From DASQBT01 sp049578545 (GTDB lineage: Bacteria; Pseudomonadota; Gammaproteobacteria; Burkholderiales; Thiobacillaceae), in NCBI GenBank assembly GCA_049578545.1, contig JBAUMF010000030.1:124001-188000 (forward strand): a stretch of DNA of 64,000 bases, read 5' to 3'. The notes below the pieces were generated by a model. It had not been told where the DNA came from. It made no database searches and worked only from the letters and a program-made list of their open reading frames with translations. Below are positions 18,645 through 28,586 of this stretch, piece after piece; positions within the stretch are counted from its first letter, which is position 1, and the number at the start of each line of letters is the position of its first letter. A program made the position numbers and the translations under genes.

Positions 18645-19400
18645 CTATTCGAGGCCTTCTTCTTGCCGACGGTATTCGTCGAGCAGTTTTTGCTCGTCGG
18701 GGCTCAAGCCCCGACGAGCAATCAAATCAGGGCGTCTCCGCCAGGTCAAGCCTAGGCTCTGTTTGAGCCGCCAGCGGGCAATGGCCTTGTGATTCCCGCT
18801 TTTCAATATCTCGGGAACCGCTTCGTCCCGGTACACCTCGGGCCGCGTATAACACGGCGCATCCAGCAACCCATTTACAAACGAATCTTCCACCGCGGAA
18901 GCGTCATCGCCCAAGCTGCCGGGCAACTGGCGGATGATCGCATCGATCAGCGCCAGTGCAGGAATTTCACCGCCGGACAGTACAAAGTCGCCCAGCGAGA
19001 TTTCCTCGTCAACCCTGCGTCTCAACAGCCGCTCATCGACGCCTTCGTAGCGCCCGGCAATGAACGTGAGGGCCGGCCTGGCCGTCAGTTCCATCACCTT
19101 GCCGTGGTTCACCACTTGGCCCCGCGGCGTGAAATACACCACCCAGGGCGCCAATCCTTCATTTGCCTGGACGGCTTCGATCGCGTCCAGCGCGGCGTCT
19201 AATGGTTCGGCCAACATCACCATGCCGGGGCCGCCGCCGTAGGGCCGGTCATCCACCGTTTTGTGCGTATCGGTGGCGAAGTCCCGCGGGTTCCAGGCCT
19301 GGAATTTGAACAGGCCGCGGTCCAGCGCACGGGCGGTGATGCCAAAATCCAGCACGCTGTCGAACAGGTTGGGAAACAGGGTGACGATATCGAATCTCAC
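18645..19400 (-). CDS. trmD: tRNA (guanine-37-N1)-methyltransferase
   Basis: A 251-residue SPOUT-class enzyme that methylates G37 next to the anticodon and so prevents frameshifting. The trefoil-knot motifs YEGVDERLL, ISLGDFVLSGGE and DDSYG-type DDRPYGGGPGMVM are present. It overlaps the rimM stop by four bases and precedes rplS by 58 bp. Confidence 0.97.
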   Translation of the reverse strand: MRFDIVTLFPNLFDSVLDFGITARALDRGLFKFQAWNPRDFATDTHKTVDDRPYGGGPGMVMLAEPLDAALDAIEAVQANEGLAPWVVYFTPRGQVVNHGKVMELTARPALTFIAGRYEGVDERLLRRRVDEEISLGDFVLSGGEIPALALIDAIIRQLPGSLGDDASAVEDSFVNGLLDAPCYTRPEVYRDEAVPEILKSGNHKAIARWRLKQSLGLTWRRRPDLIARRGLSPDEQKLLDEYRRQEEGLE

Positions 19401-19894
19401 CAGTCCGGCCCCCAGTCCACTTCAATCCGCCTGCCGGGCAAATCAACCTGCTTTACATACGCATCAGCAAAGGGGATGAGATGTTCCTTGTTGCCCTTTA
19501 CCACCAGCACATCATGGTTGCCGGTTTCCATCAGGGTGGCTACCTCGCCAAGCTTGATGCCTTCGCGGTTTATCACGCTCAGGCCGATCAGGTCGTTCCA
19601 GTAGAACTCGTCTTCCGGCGTTTCCGGGAGTTCTTCCCGGTTGACCGCAATTTCCCTGCCGCGCAGGTCAGAGGCCTGATTCCGGTCGTCGATCCCCGCC
19701 AGCTTGGCAATCAACCCGGCGCCATGAACTGCGGCGTCTTCAACCTCGAACTCATGCCAGTTTTCATTCCGCCCGACCTGCCAGATGTGGTAATCGAACA
19801 GGCTGTCGGGGGTTTCGGTATAGGGTTGAACCTTGATCCAGCCTTTGATACCGAAGGGGGCGCCCAGACGCCCCATGACAATTCTTTGTGGCAT
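19397..19894 (-). CDS. rimM: Ribosome maturation factor RimM
   Basis: A 165-residue 16S processing factor that binds S19 during 30S head assembly. The N-terminal domain begins MPQRIVMGRLGAPFGIKGW, and the PRC-barrel half contains EFYWNDLIGLSV and GNHDVLVVKG. I chose the ATG at 19894 because similarity begins there; a TTG directly after the rpsP stop (19936) would add 14 residues. Neither has a strong ribosome site, so coupling to rpsP is likely. Confidence 0.92.
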   Translation of the reverse strand: MPQRIVMGRLGAPFGIKGWIKVQPYTETPDSLFDYHIWQVGRNENWHEFEVEDAAVHGAGLIAKLAGIDDRNQASDLRGREIAVNREELPETPEDEFYWNDLIGLSVINREGIKLGEVATLMETGNHDVLVVKGNKEHLIPFADAYVKQVDLPGRRIEVDWGPDW

Positions 19895-19936
19895 GAATCT
19901 GCTGACTCGCTGCGATTCCTGCCGCAGAAGCGCCAA

Positions 19937-20188
19937 TCAGGCAGCGGCCTTGGCTCGTTCCTTGACCAGACGGGCGACCGTATCGGACATCTGGGCGCCG
20001 TTCTTGACCCAATGGTCGATGCGCGCCAGATCTAGTCGGGTACCCTCAACGCCTTCGGGCGCGACCGGGTTATGGAAACCCAAACGCTCGATGAAACGGC
20101 CATCACGGCGGCAGCGGGAATCGGCTACCACTACATTGTAGTAAGGACGGTTTTTTGCGCCGCCACGCGTAAGGCGAATGACAACCAT
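19937..20188 (-). CDS. rpsP: 30S ribosomal protein S16
   Basis: An 83-residue ribosomal protein opening MVVIRLTRGGAKNRPYYNVV, with the usual RDGRFIERLGFHNP. It is first gene of the rpsP-rimM-trmD-rplS operon. Confidence 0.97.
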   Translation of the reverse strand: MVVIRLTRGGAKNRPYYNVVVADSRCRRDGRFIERLGFHNPVAPEGVEGTRLDLARIDHWVKNGAQMSDTVARLVKERAKAAA

Positions 20189-20223
20189 GGTTTAAATCCA
20201 GTAGAGAAATCGGAAAACTGCAA

Positions 20224-20229
20224 ATTGTA
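20224..20229 (-). promoter_or_regulatory. Candidate -10 box of the rpsP operon
   Basis: On the minus strand TACAAT stands 35 bases before the rpsP ATG, just downstream of a run of seven T. No good -35 hexamer is seen at 17 bp, so this rests on a single hexamer and its position. Confidence 0.3.
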
Positions 20230-20413
20230 GGCGAAAAAAAGCTTTCCCGCCAGTGGGTTGGGATGGAGATGGGGTCCCTCGGGAAATCATCGCGAGCGGG
20301 CGCAAGTCGCGGAAGGATATGGCGCGGGAACCGAAGTGAGCACAGCAGTGCCGAGGATTTCGAGCACCGTCCGACCCTGGATCACAAGCATGCAGCAGAC
20401 CTGGAGGCAGGTT

Positions 20414-21757
20414 CTATTTCATTCCAGGCATCATGCCCTTCATTCCGCGCATCATCTTGCCCAGACCGCCCTTGGACATCATTTTCATCATTTTCTGTGC
20501 CTGCTCGAACTGATTGAGGAGTTTGTTGACCTCCTGGACCGAAACGCCTGCTCCGGCCGCGATACGGCGCTTGCGCGAAGCCTTTATGATCTCAGGCTTT
20601 TGCCGTTCCTGTCGGGTCATCGCATTAATGATGCCCTCGACCCGGTTGATCGTCTTGTCTTCATTTCCGCTGAGCTGGGGCATCTGGCCCGCACCGGGCA
20701 GTTTGTCCATGAGTGCGGAAATGCCACCCATCTTCTTCATTTGCAGGATCTGGCTCTTGAAGTCCTCCAGATCGAAGTTCTTGCCTCTCTTAACCTTGTC
20801 GGCGAGTTTTTTGGCCTCTGCCATATCGACGGAGGTCTGAGCCTGCTCGATCAGGGATAGCACATCGCCCATGCCAAGAATGCGGGAGGCCATGCGCTCC
20901 GGATGAAAGGGTTCGAGGCCGGTGGGTTTTTCGCCCACGCCGACAAATTTTACGGGTTTGCCGGTAATGTGGCGAACCGACAGCGCCGCCCCTCCTCGGG
21001 CGTCGCCGTCCAATTTGGTCAATACCACGCCGGTCAGCGGCAAGACCTCATTGAAAATCTTGGCGACATTAACGGCATCCTGACCCTGCATGGAGTCGAC
21101 CACGAACAAAGTCTCTACCGGGTTGAGCGCGGCATGCAGCGACTTGATCTCGGCCATCATGGCTTCATCGATGGCAAGCCGACCGGCAGTGTCCACAATC
21201 AACACATCGAAAAACTGCTTTCTGGCATGATCCTGAGCGGCGCGGGCGATAGCAACCGGCGAGTCAAGGTCAGCTGATTCAAAAAAGGCGACGTCAAGTT
21301 GCTTGCCAAGCTGACGCAGCTGATCTATGGCAGCAGGGCGATAGACATCGCAGGAGGCAAGCAGGACTTTCTTTCTGCGTCCTTTGAGCAGCAAGGCCAG
21401 CTTGCCCGAGGTGGTTGTTTTGCCCGAGCCTTGCAAGCCAGCCATCAGGATGACGGCGGGTGGCTGGGCCGCAAGATTCAGGTCGACCGCCTGGCCTCCC
21501 ATGATCTGGGTCAGTTCGTCATGTACCATGCCGATAAGGGCCTGGCCGGGGGTGAGGCTTTGCATCACTTCCGCACCCATCGCCTTGGCCTTGATCTCAT
21601 CAATGAACTGTTTGACGACGGGAAGGGCGACATCGGCCTCCAGAAGCGCCAGGCGGATTTGCCTTAACGTGTCCTGGATGTTCGCTTCAGTGATGCGGGC
21701 CTGGCCCCTCAGGGATTTGACGACAGCGCCAAGACGGCCGGTCAGATTTTCAAACAT
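20414..21757 (-). CDS. ffh: Signal recognition particle protein Ffh
   Basis: A 447-residue SRP54 GTPase that, with 4.5S RNA, targets nascent membrane proteins. The N domain covers residues 1-85, then the G domain with GLQGSGKTTT, DTAGRL and TKLDGDARGG. The C-terminal M domain is Met-rich (MMKMMSKGGLGKMMRGMKGM) for signal-sequence binding. AGGA precedes the ATG. It is divergent from the CcsA-like gene across 70 bp. Confidence 0.97.
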   Translation of the reverse strand: MFENLTGRLGAVVKSLRGQARITEANIQDTLRQIRLALLEADVALPVVKQFIDEIKAKAMGAEVMQSLTPGQALIGMVHDELTQIMGGQAVDLNLAAQPPAVILMAGLQGSGKTTTSGKLALLLKGRRKKVLLASCDVYRPAAIDQLRQLGKQLDVAFFESADLDSPVAIARAAQDHARKQFFDVLIVDTAGRLAIDEAMMAEIKSLHAALNPVETLFVVDSMQGQDAVNVAKIFNEVLPLTGVVLTKLDGDARGGAALSVRHITGKPVKFVGVGEKPTGLEPFHPERMASRILGMGDVLSLIEQAQTSVDMAEAKKLADKVKRGKNFDLEDFKSQILQMKKMGGISALMDKLPGAGQMPQLSGNEDKTINRVEGIINAMTRQERQKPEIIKASRKRRIAAGAGVSVQEVNKLLNQFEQAQKMMKMMSKGGLGKMMRGMKGMMPGMK

Positions 21758-21827
21758 GAACTTCCTCGGGTAGCTTTCGTGGGACGCACGTTGGATAATA
21801 GGCGTACATTTGCATCCATTTTAACGA

Positions 21828-22634
21828 ATGCCTTACTTTTTTCTGCCTGCCTCTCTAATTGCTGCCGGCTGTTATGGATTGGTTGCCTGGCAGCTTTTTC
21901 GTAAAGCGAATGCCAAGAGTGTTCCTCTAGGTGTTTCCATGCTGGTTTTGGTGGCCCTGGTGCTGCATACCTGGCTTGTCGGGGTTAGCGTATTGGGAAA
22001 GGGCGCGGTGCATCTCGGGTTTGGCAACTCAGTTTCCCTGCTTCTGTGGCTCTCGGCCCTTGTTTACGGGCTAGCAAGCCTGCGCTATGTGCTTCCGGGC
22101 GTCCAGGCTTGGGTGGCGGCGCTTGCTGCAATTGGTGTCCTGATGCCCCTCATCTTTCCTGACGTCCGCCCAGTTCCCTTTTCCAACTTACCAGGATTTC
22201 GGCTCCACCTTATCATTTCACTGCTTGCCTTCAGCCTGCTATTTATCGCCGCATTGCAGGCCATTGTCATGGCTGCTTTTGAAAAGCGCCTGCATAACGG
22301 AGCTTCAGCGGCGGACATGACGGGCCTGCCCCCGTTGTTGACCCTGGAGGCTGTCCTATTCCGCTTGATTTGGGCAGGGTACATTTTGCTTACGCTTGCT
22401 CTTGTCAGCGGCATCTTCTTCTCCGAGGAGGTGTTTGGTAAGGCCATTCCTCTATCACACAAAACTATTTTTGCCGTGTTGTCCTGGGTCGTATTTGGAG
22501 TGTTGCTGGCTGGGAGACAGATTTGGGGGTGGCGGGGCCGACTTGCACTACGCTGGACCATATTCGGTTTTGTGCTGCTTTTGCTTGCGTACGTAGTCAG
22601 CAAGTTTGTTATTGAGATACTGCTTCATCGCTAA
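21828..22634 (+). CDS. ypjD: CcsA/YpjD-like cytochrome c assembly family membrane protein
   Basis: A 268-residue inner-membrane protein with about eight hydrophobic segments. It resembles the CcsA/ResC family, but the WWD haem-handling motif is not obvious, as in the E. coli YpjD branch, which also lies beside ffh. The exact function is unknown. Ffh is divergent on one side and a CorB-like gene follows 77 bp downstream on the same strand; this trio is common in proteobacteria. Confidence 0.88.
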   Translation: MPYFFLPASLIAAGCYGLVAWQLFRKANAKSVPLGVSMLVLVALVLHTWLVGVSVLGKGAVHLGFGNSVSLLLWLSALVYGLASLRYVLPGVQAWVAALAAIGVLMPLIFPDVRPVPFSNLPGFRLHLIISLLAFSLLFIAALQAIVMAAFEKRLHNGASAADMTGLPPLLTLEAVLFRLIWAGYILLTLALVSGIFFSEEVFGKAIPLSHKTIFAVLSWVVFGVLLAGRQIWGWRGRLALRWTIFGFVLLLLAYVVSKFVIEILLHR

Positions 22635-22711
22635 CTGCTTGATTCGCATAACTTGACAGGTTCTTGAAGCTGACCAAAACTCGTTTTTCAATCCAACGAC
22701 CAATTTAGACC

Positions 22712-24001
22712 TTGGAAGATATTTCCTTGGGCGTGCTGATCGGCATGCTCACTCTCTTTCTTTTCTTGTCAGCGTTCTTTTCGGCATCGGAAACCGCCAT
22801 GATGGCGGTTAACCGCTATCGATTGAAAGCACTGGCAGCACAGGGACATCGGGCGGCAAGGCTTACTCAGCAATTACTGGACAAGACCGATGAATTATTA
22901 GGGGTTGTCCTAATCGGCAGCAATCTGCTGAATTCGGCATCGGCTGCTTTGGTGACGGTTATTTCTCTGCGGCTATTCGGTCAGAACGAACTTGCGCTGA
23001 CCCTGGCGACCCTGGTTGTGACGTTTTTGATCCTGGTGTTTGCCGAGTTGACACCCAAAGTAGCGGGAGCGACTTACCCGGACGAGGTCGCACATGCCTC
23101 GAGCTTCATACTGGCGGTATTGCGCAAGCTGCTTTATCCGGCCGTCTGGTTTGTCAACCTGTTCGTGATCGGGCTGCTCAGGTTATTACATTTGCGTCAT
23201 GGCGGCGCTGGCGACCAAGGGCATTTGGGCGTGGAAGAGTTGCGCACGATGGTGAGCGAATCGGGGAAATTGCTTCCCAGTCAGCACAGGGAAATTCTGC
23301 TGAATTTGCTCAGTTTGGAGAGTGTGACGGTGGATGATGTGATGACCCCCCGTAATCAGATCGAGGCCCTGGACCTGACTGAAGAACCGGAACGACTGGT
23401 TCAGCAGATTTCAACCAGCCATCACACCCGGATGCCGGTGTATGAGGGCACGCTCGATGATATTGTGGGAACGCTCCACGTGAGGCGCGCGTTACGCCCC
23501 ATCCTTTCCGGGCAAGTGACGGCGGGGTCGCTCAGGGAAGTAGTACTGGACCCGTATTTTGTCCCATCCGGCACTTCGCTTTTTACCCAGCTCAAGCATT
23601 TTCAGGACAATCAGAAGCGTACGGCGCTTGTCGTGGACGAGTATGGAGAACTTAAGGGCCTGGTTAGTCTGGAGGATATCCTGGAAGAATTGGTCGGCGA
23701 GTTCACGACACAGGCACCGGGTCAGTTGGGCTGGCTCAGGCCTACTGAAGACGGGGGTTGGCTGGTTGAGGGTACTGCGCTGGTGCGCCACCTGAACCGC
23801 AAACTCGGGTTGAGTTTTCCCCTGGATGGACCGCGCACCCTGAACGGCGTTATTCTTGAACGATTGCAAGACATACCCGAAGCCGGGGTAAGCGTCAAAA
23901 TCGGGGAAATTCCCATTGAAATCGTACAAACCCAGGGGCGGGCGGTAAAGGTTGCCAAACTCTACCCGATACAAGCTAAAGAGGCTGAAGGTCTGGCTTG
24001 A
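22712..24001 (+). CDS. HlyC/CorC (CorB-like) family transporter with CNNM and CBS domains
   Basis: A 429-residue protein. An N-terminal DUF21/CNNM domain with four hydrophobic segments (residues 5-180, SAFFSASETAMMAVNRYRLK) is followed by a CBS pair (about 205-330, TVDDVMTPRNQIEAL and LVVDEYGELKGLVSLEDI) and a C-terminal CorC/HlyC domain. The family is tied to magnesium or cobalt efflux. The TTG start gives the usual short N-terminal tail before the first helix. It lies downstream of the ypjD-like gene, as in E. coli yfjD. Confidence 0.9.
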   Translation: MEDISLGVLIGMLTLFLFLSAFFSASETAMMAVNRYRLKALAAQGHRAARLTQQLLDKTDELLGVVLIGSNLLNSASAALVTVISLRLFGQNELALTLATLVVTFLILVFAELTPKVAGATYPDEVAHASSFILAVLRKLLYPAVWFVNLFVIGLLRLLHLRHGGAGDQGHLGVEELRTMVSESGKLLPSQHREILLNLLSLESVTVDDVMTPRNQIEALDLTEEPERLVQQISTSHHTRMPVYEGTLDDIVGTLHVRRALRPILSGQVTAGSLREVVLDPYFVPSGTSLFTQLKHFQDNQKRTALVVDEYGELKGLVSLEDILEELVGEFTTQAPGQLGWLRPTEDGGWLVEGTALVRHLNRKLGLSFPLDGPRTLNGVILERLQDIPEAGVSVKIGEIPIEIVQTQGRAVKVAKLYPIQAKEAEGLA

Positions 24002-24083
24002 ATCATGGCCCCAGTGGCCAGGGGTTAATTTTTAGGGCTTAAGACCGATATAGTGTTGTCGTGAACCGCACAGATAGAAGAAA

Positions 24084-25796
24084 ATGGCTGCTGTAAGTGC
24101 ATCCTCCAACCTGACTGGCCTTGCCCGTGCCTTGGTCGGGCAAGGATTGTTGTCCGAAAATGAGGCGGATAAGATCGTTGCACGAGCTGCAAACGGTACG
24201 GATAGCTTTGTGACAGAGCTGCTGCGCAATACGAAGCTGAAAAGTCTGCAGGTGGCGGAGTTTGCAGCCCAGGCGTTCAGCTACCCCTATGTAGACATCA
24301 ATGCGCTTGACCCCGAGACAATGCCTCAAGGTGTGCTTGATCCCAAGCTCATGCAAAAGCGCCGGGTAGCGGCATTGTTTCACCGAGGCAACAAACTGTT
24401 CGTTGGAGTATCAGACCCGACCAACCTGCAGGCGCTGGATGAAGTCAAGTTCCAGACCGGGCTTGCCATCGAGCCAATTGTTGTCGAAGATGACAAACTC
24501 GGCAAGCTGATAGAAAGGGTCGAATCTTCCATGGACAGCACGATGGACGTGCTGAATACGGAAGACCTCAATCTCGAGTTTACTGACGAGGAAGCCACAA
24601 CCCAGCAGGATAACGGAGGCATTGAAATCGATGACGCACCCGTGGTGCGTTATCTGCAAAAGATCATGCTGGATGCAATCAACGTTGGTGCATCCGATAT
24701 TCACCTCGAACCGTACGAAAAGTTCTACCGTATTCGATACCGTCGCGACGGGATCCTGTATGAGGTTGCACAGCCCCCGCTTGTAATCAAGGAAAAAATC
24801 GCCTCCCGTATCAAGGTGATTTCAAAACTTGATATATCCGAAAAGCGCGTGCCGCAGGATGGTCGCGTGAAGATGGTTCTGTCCAGAAACCGGAATATCG
24901 ATTTCCGGGTCTCCACATTGCCAACGCTTTACGGCGAAAAGATCGTCATGCGGATTCTGGATCCAACCAGTGCCCAGTTGGGCATCGAAGCCTTGGGTTA
25001 TGAACCGTGGCAAAAGGAAATCCTGCTTAATGCGGTTCAGCGTCCCTATGGTATGGTGCTGGTGACGGGGCCAACCGGCTCAGGTAAGACCGTTTCACTC
25101 TATACCTGCCTGAATATTCTAAACAAACCTGGGGTAAACATTTCCACCGCAGAAGACCCTGCGGAAATTCAGCTGCCAGGAGTAAACCAGGTCAACGTAA
25201 ATGAAAAGGCGGGGTTGACGTTTGCTGCAGCGCTCAAGTCTTTTTTGCGCCAGGATCCTGATGTCATCATGGTGGGTGAGATTCGTGATCTGGAAACGGC
25301 AGATATTGCCATCAAGGCAGCACAGACTGGCCATATGGTGCTGTCCACATTGCACACCAATGATGCCCCGGGTACCTTGACACGCATGCTTAACATGGGG
25401 GTCGCCCCCTTTAACGTTGCTTCTTCGGTCATTTGTATTACCGCTCAACGGCTGGCACGTAAACTTTGCTCATGCAAGAAGCCCGTTGATATTCCACGGG
25501 AGGCTTTCCTGAGCGCCGGTTTTGGCGAGTCGGATCTGGATGGCACTTGGCAGCCCTACGGTCCTGTGGGTTGTGAGCTTTGTCAGGATAGCGGATACAA
25601 AGGCCGCACAGGCATCTATCAGGTGATGCCCATTACCGATGAAATGACCCGCATAATTTTGAAGAATGGCACATCGGTTGATATCGCGGACCAGGCGAAG
25701 CGAGAAGGGGTGCTTGACATGCGTCAGGCTGGATTGCTAAAGGTTAAAGCCGGCGTCACTTCCCTGGAGGAAGTTGAAGCTGTAACCAATATGTAG
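24084..25796 (+). CDS. pilB: Type IV pilus assembly ATPase PilB
   Basis: A 570-residue extension ATPase. The N-terminal GspE/MshEN domain covers about residues 1-150. The core has Walker A GPTGSGKT (329-336), an Asp box and Walker B region (DPDVIMVGEIRD) and the His box (GHMVLSTLHTND). Four zinc-type cysteines follow (CSCKK and CELCQ). It powers pilus polymerisation at the inner membrane. pilC begins 11 bp downstream and pilD follows, forming a compact operon. Confidence 0.96.
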   Translation: MAAVSASSNLTGLARALVGQGLLSENEADKIVARAANGTDSFVTELLRNTKLKSLQVAEFAAQAFSYPYVDINALDPETMPQGVLDPKLMQKRRVAALFHRGNKLFVGVSDPTNLQALDEVKFQTGLAIEPIVVEDDKLGKLIERVESSMDSTMDVLNTEDLNLEFTDEEATTQQDNGGIEIDDAPVVRYLQKIMLDAINVGASDIHLEPYEKFYRIRYRRDGILYEVAQPPLVIKEKIASRIKVISKLDISEKRVPQDGRVKMVLSRNRNIDFRVSTLPTLYGEKIVMRILDPTSAQLGIEALGYEPWQKEILLNAVQRPYGMVLVTGPTGSGKTVSLYTCLNILNKPGVNISTAEDPAEIQLPGVNQVNVNEKAGLTFAAALKSFLRQDPDVIMVGEIRDLETADIAIKAAQTGHMVLSTLHTNDAPGTLTRMLNMGVAPFNVASSVICITAQRLARKLCSCKKPVDIPREAFLSAGFGESDLDGTWQPYGPVGCELCQDSGYKGRTGIYQVMPITDEMTRIILKNGTSVDIADQAKREGVLDMRQAGLLKVKAGVTSLEEVEAVTNM

Positions 25797-25807
25797 GAGG
25801 ACAGAGA

Positions 25808-27022
25808 ATGGCTACTGCAGTTGTCAAAGATGCAACCTTCTTGTGGGAAGGCATGGACAAGAGGGGCAAGAAGATCAAAGGCCAGATGCTGGCGGGTGGG
25901 GAGGCAGTCGTCACCGCGCAGCTGCGCCGTCAGGGCATTGCCGTTACCAAAGTGCGCAAGCAGAGCACGCTATTTTCAAGCACACAAAAGATTACCGAAA
26001 AAGATATTGCCCTGTTTACCCGGCAATTGGCCACCATGATGAAAGCGGGTGTGCCTTTGTTGCAATCTTTTGACATTGTAGCCAAGGGCAATGCAAACCC
26101 CTCCGTGCAAAGGCTTCTGGCTGAAGTGAAGGCCGACATCGAAAAGGGTAGCAGCATGGCACAGGCCTTCGGTAGGCACCCAAGAATTTTTGACGCCCTC
26201 TATTGCAATCTGGTTAATGCGGGCGAGCAGGCCGGTATTCTTGACGCGGTGCTGGACCGACTTGCGACCTACAAGGAAAAGATTGTTGCGATAAAGGGCA
26301 AGATCAAGTCAGCGCTTTTTTATCCGGCGGCTGTGATCGTGGTCGCCTTTATTGTTACAGCCGTCATCATGATCTTCGTCATTCCTGCATTCAAGGAGCT
26401 GTTCACCAGCTTCGGGGCGGATCTGCCCGCCCCTACGCTGCTTATCATGAAGATTTCTGATTTCTTCGTTAAATGGTGGTGGGCAATTTTCGGTGTACTT
26501 ATTGGTGGGACGGTAGCGTTCATGAAGGCATGGAAGCGCTCCAAACCCATCCAGGCATTTATGGACAGGCTGATGTTGCGTCTGCCTATTTTTGGACCGG
26601 TAATTGAAAAAGCGACCCTTGCACGCTGGACCAGGACACTATCCACCATGTTTGCCGCAGGCGTACCTCTGGTTGAGGCGCTGGATTCAGTTGCGGGAGC
26701 TGCCGGCAATCATGTTTTTGAAGAGGCCACGTACCGCATCAGGGGTGATGTGGCTACCGGCACATCGTTGACCACAGCGATGCAGAGTACCGGAAAGTTT
26801 CCCAATATGGTGATGCAGATGACCGCGATTGGCGAGGAGTCCGGGGCATTGGATTCAATGTTAAGCAAGGTGGCGGACTTCTATGAGCAGGAAGTGGATG
26901 ATGCAGTAGATTCGATTGCGAGCTTGATTGAGCCTCTGATCATGGTGGTGCTGGGCGTACTCATTGGCGGCATGGTGATTGCCATGTATCTGCCCATTTT
27001 CAAGATGGGTCAAGCGGTCTAA
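25808..27022 (+). CDS. pilC: Type IV pilus inner-membrane platform protein PilC
   Basis: A 404-residue GspF-family protein with two homologous cytoplasmic helical domains (TRQLATMMKAGVPLLQSFD and TRTLSTMFAAGVPLVEALD). These are separated by, and followed by, membrane segments at about 172-197, 220-240 and 375-397. It forms the platform on which PilB works. AGGAGG lies seven bases before the ATG. It sits between pilB and pilD. Confidence 0.96.
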   Translation: MATAVVKDATFLWEGMDKRGKKIKGQMLAGGEAVVTAQLRRQGIAVTKVRKQSTLFSSTQKITEKDIALFTRQLATMMKAGVPLLQSFDIVAKGNANPSVQRLLAEVKADIEKGSSMAQAFGRHPRIFDALYCNLVNAGEQAGILDAVLDRLATYKEKIVAIKGKIKSALFYPAAVIVVAFIVTAVIMIFVIPAFKELFTSFGADLPAPTLLIMKISDFFVKWWWAIFGVLIGGTVAFMKAWKRSKPIQAFMDRLMLRLPIFGPVIEKATLARWTRTLSTMFAAGVPLVEALDSVAGAAGNHVFEEATYRIRGDVATGTSLTTAMQSTGKFPNMVMQMTAIGEESGALDSMLSKVADFYEQEVDDAVDSIASLIEPLIMVVLGVLIGGMVIAMYLPIFKMGQAV

Positions 27023-27024
27023 GC

Positions 27025-27879
27025 GTGATCGAACTTTTCCAATCTGAGCCGGTGATCTTCACCGGCTTAGTTTTTATATTCGGGCTCCTGATTGGCAGTT
27101 TTCTGAATGTTGTCATTTACAGAGTGCCCAAAATGCTTGAAGCCGATTGGCAGGCCCAATGTGCAGAACTTCGTGGCGAGCCCGCTCTGGCTCATGAAGC
27201 CTATAACTTGTGGGTACCGCGCTCTGCCTGCCCAAGCTGTGGCCACGTCATTTCGGCATTGGAGAATATCCCGGTATTAAGTTGGCTTGCATTGCGCGGC
27301 CATTGTCGCGCCTGTGGTGCCGGCATCGGCATTCGCTATCCCTTGGTTGAACTGCTCGCTGGCGTTCTGGGCGCTGCGGCGGCCTGGAGGTACGGTCCCA
27401 CTATTGCTCTGGTTGGTGCCTTGACCTTCCTTTGGAGCTTGGTGGCGTTGGCGTTTATAGACCTTGATACAACCCTCCTTCCTGATACGCTGACCCTGCC
27501 TTTGCTGTGGCTGGGTCTTCTTTTCAACCTGTTTGGCGCGTTTACCACGCTTCAATCAGCAGTATCCGGAGCGATGGCGGGCTACCTCAGCCTGTGGCTC
27601 GTTTACTGGGTATTTAAGTTAGTTACAGGCAAAGAGGGTATGGGTTTTGGTGATTTCAAATTGCTTGCAGCAATTGGTGCATGGTTGGGTTGGGAAATAT
27701 TGCCGGTTACGATCCTATTATCATCCCTGGTGGGCGCACTTGCCGGCTTGCTCATGATTGCACTCGTTAGCCATGATCGACGTATCCCCATTCCGTTTGG
27801 GCCCTACTTGGTCGGTGGCGGAATCGTTGCCCTGTTGTTTGGGGCGGACATCACGCGGGCCTATCTGGCCAGCTTCTAA
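27025..27879 (+). CDS. pilD: Prepilin peptidase and N-methyltransferase PilD
   Basis: A 284-residue polytopic aspartic protease that cleaves type IV prepilins and methylates the new N-terminus. The cytoplasmic zinc loop has its four cysteines in CPSCGH and CRACGAG. The two catalytic aspartates are in AFIDLDT and GFGDFKLL. The GTG start lies two bases after the pilC stop, and the TAA overlaps the ATG of coaE. Confidence 0.95.
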   Translation: MIELFQSEPVIFTGLVFIFGLLIGSFLNVVIYRVPKMLEADWQAQCAELRGEPALAHEAYNLWVPRSACPSCGHVISALENIPVLSWLALRGHCRACGAGIGIRYPLVELLAGVLGAAAAWRYGPTIALVGALTFLWSLVALAFIDLDTTLLPDTLTLPLLWLGLLFNLFGAFTTLQSAVSGAMAGYLSLWLVYWVFKLVTGKEGMGFGDFKLLAAIGAWLGWEILPVTILLSSLVGALAGLLMIALVSHDRRIPIPFGPYLVGGGIVALLFGADITRAYLASF

Positions 27880-28484
27880 TGCTGGTCGTCGGACTGACAG
27901 GTGGCATTGGCAGCGGCAAAACCACTGTTGCCAACTTGTTTTCAGAGCAAGGTGTCCCGGTCATTGATACCGATCGAATATCGCATGACTTGACTGCCAG
28001 CGGGGGCGAGGCCATGCCACTGATCGAGGATCAGTTCGGCGAAGAGTTCGTTAATCCGGATGGAAGCCTCAATCGGCAGCTGATGCGCCACACTGTATTC
28101 GGTGATTCCGCAGCAAGAAAGAACCTGGAAGCCATTCTGCATCCCATGATCCGTCAGGCGGTCGAGGCACAGCTTGGAAGCCTTACTACGCCCTATGTCA
28201 TAGTGGTTATTCCGCTTCTGCTGGAAAAGGGCGGATATGATGATCTGGTGCACCGGGTGTTGGTCGTGGACTGCGGCCCGGATACGCAAATTTCCAGGAC
28301 GATGACCCGCAACAAGCTTAATTGTGAGGAAGTACAGGCCATTTTGGATGTCCAGGTTTCGCGCCAGCACCGCTTAGGTCAGGCAGATGACGTGATCGTA
28401 AACGAGGGAAATCCTGATGGGCTGAAGGCCAAAATCAGGGCCTTGAACGAAAAATATATTTCGCTTTCACATGTGAAACCTTGA
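27879..28484 (+). CDS. coaE: Dephospho-CoA kinase
   Basis: A 201-residue P-loop kinase carrying out the last step of coenzyme A synthesis. The nucleotide loop GGIGSGKTT lies near the N-terminus, VIDTDRISHDL carries the catalytic Asp, and VVIPLLLEKG the lid-domain motif. Its ATG overlaps the pilD stop by one base, the pilBCD-coaE order usual in beta- and gammaproteobacteria. Confidence 0.96.
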   Translation: MLVVGLTGGIGSGKTTVANLFSEQGVPVIDTDRISHDLTASGGEAMPLIEDQFGEEFVNPDGSLNRQLMRHTVFGDSAARKNLEAILHPMIRQAVEAQLGSLTTPYVIVVIPLLLEKGGYDDLVHRVLVVDCGPDTQISRTMTRNKLNCEEVQAILDVQVSRQHRLGQADDVIVNEGNPDGLKAKIRALNEKYISLSHVKP

Positions 28485-28586
28485 TATGGTCCGATATTCA
28501 TGGAGAATCGGGTTCCACGCGAGGCTGGCCATGGGCAGGGGCGCTCTTGGCTGCCCTGGTGGCTCTCAGCCCAAACCCACTTAACC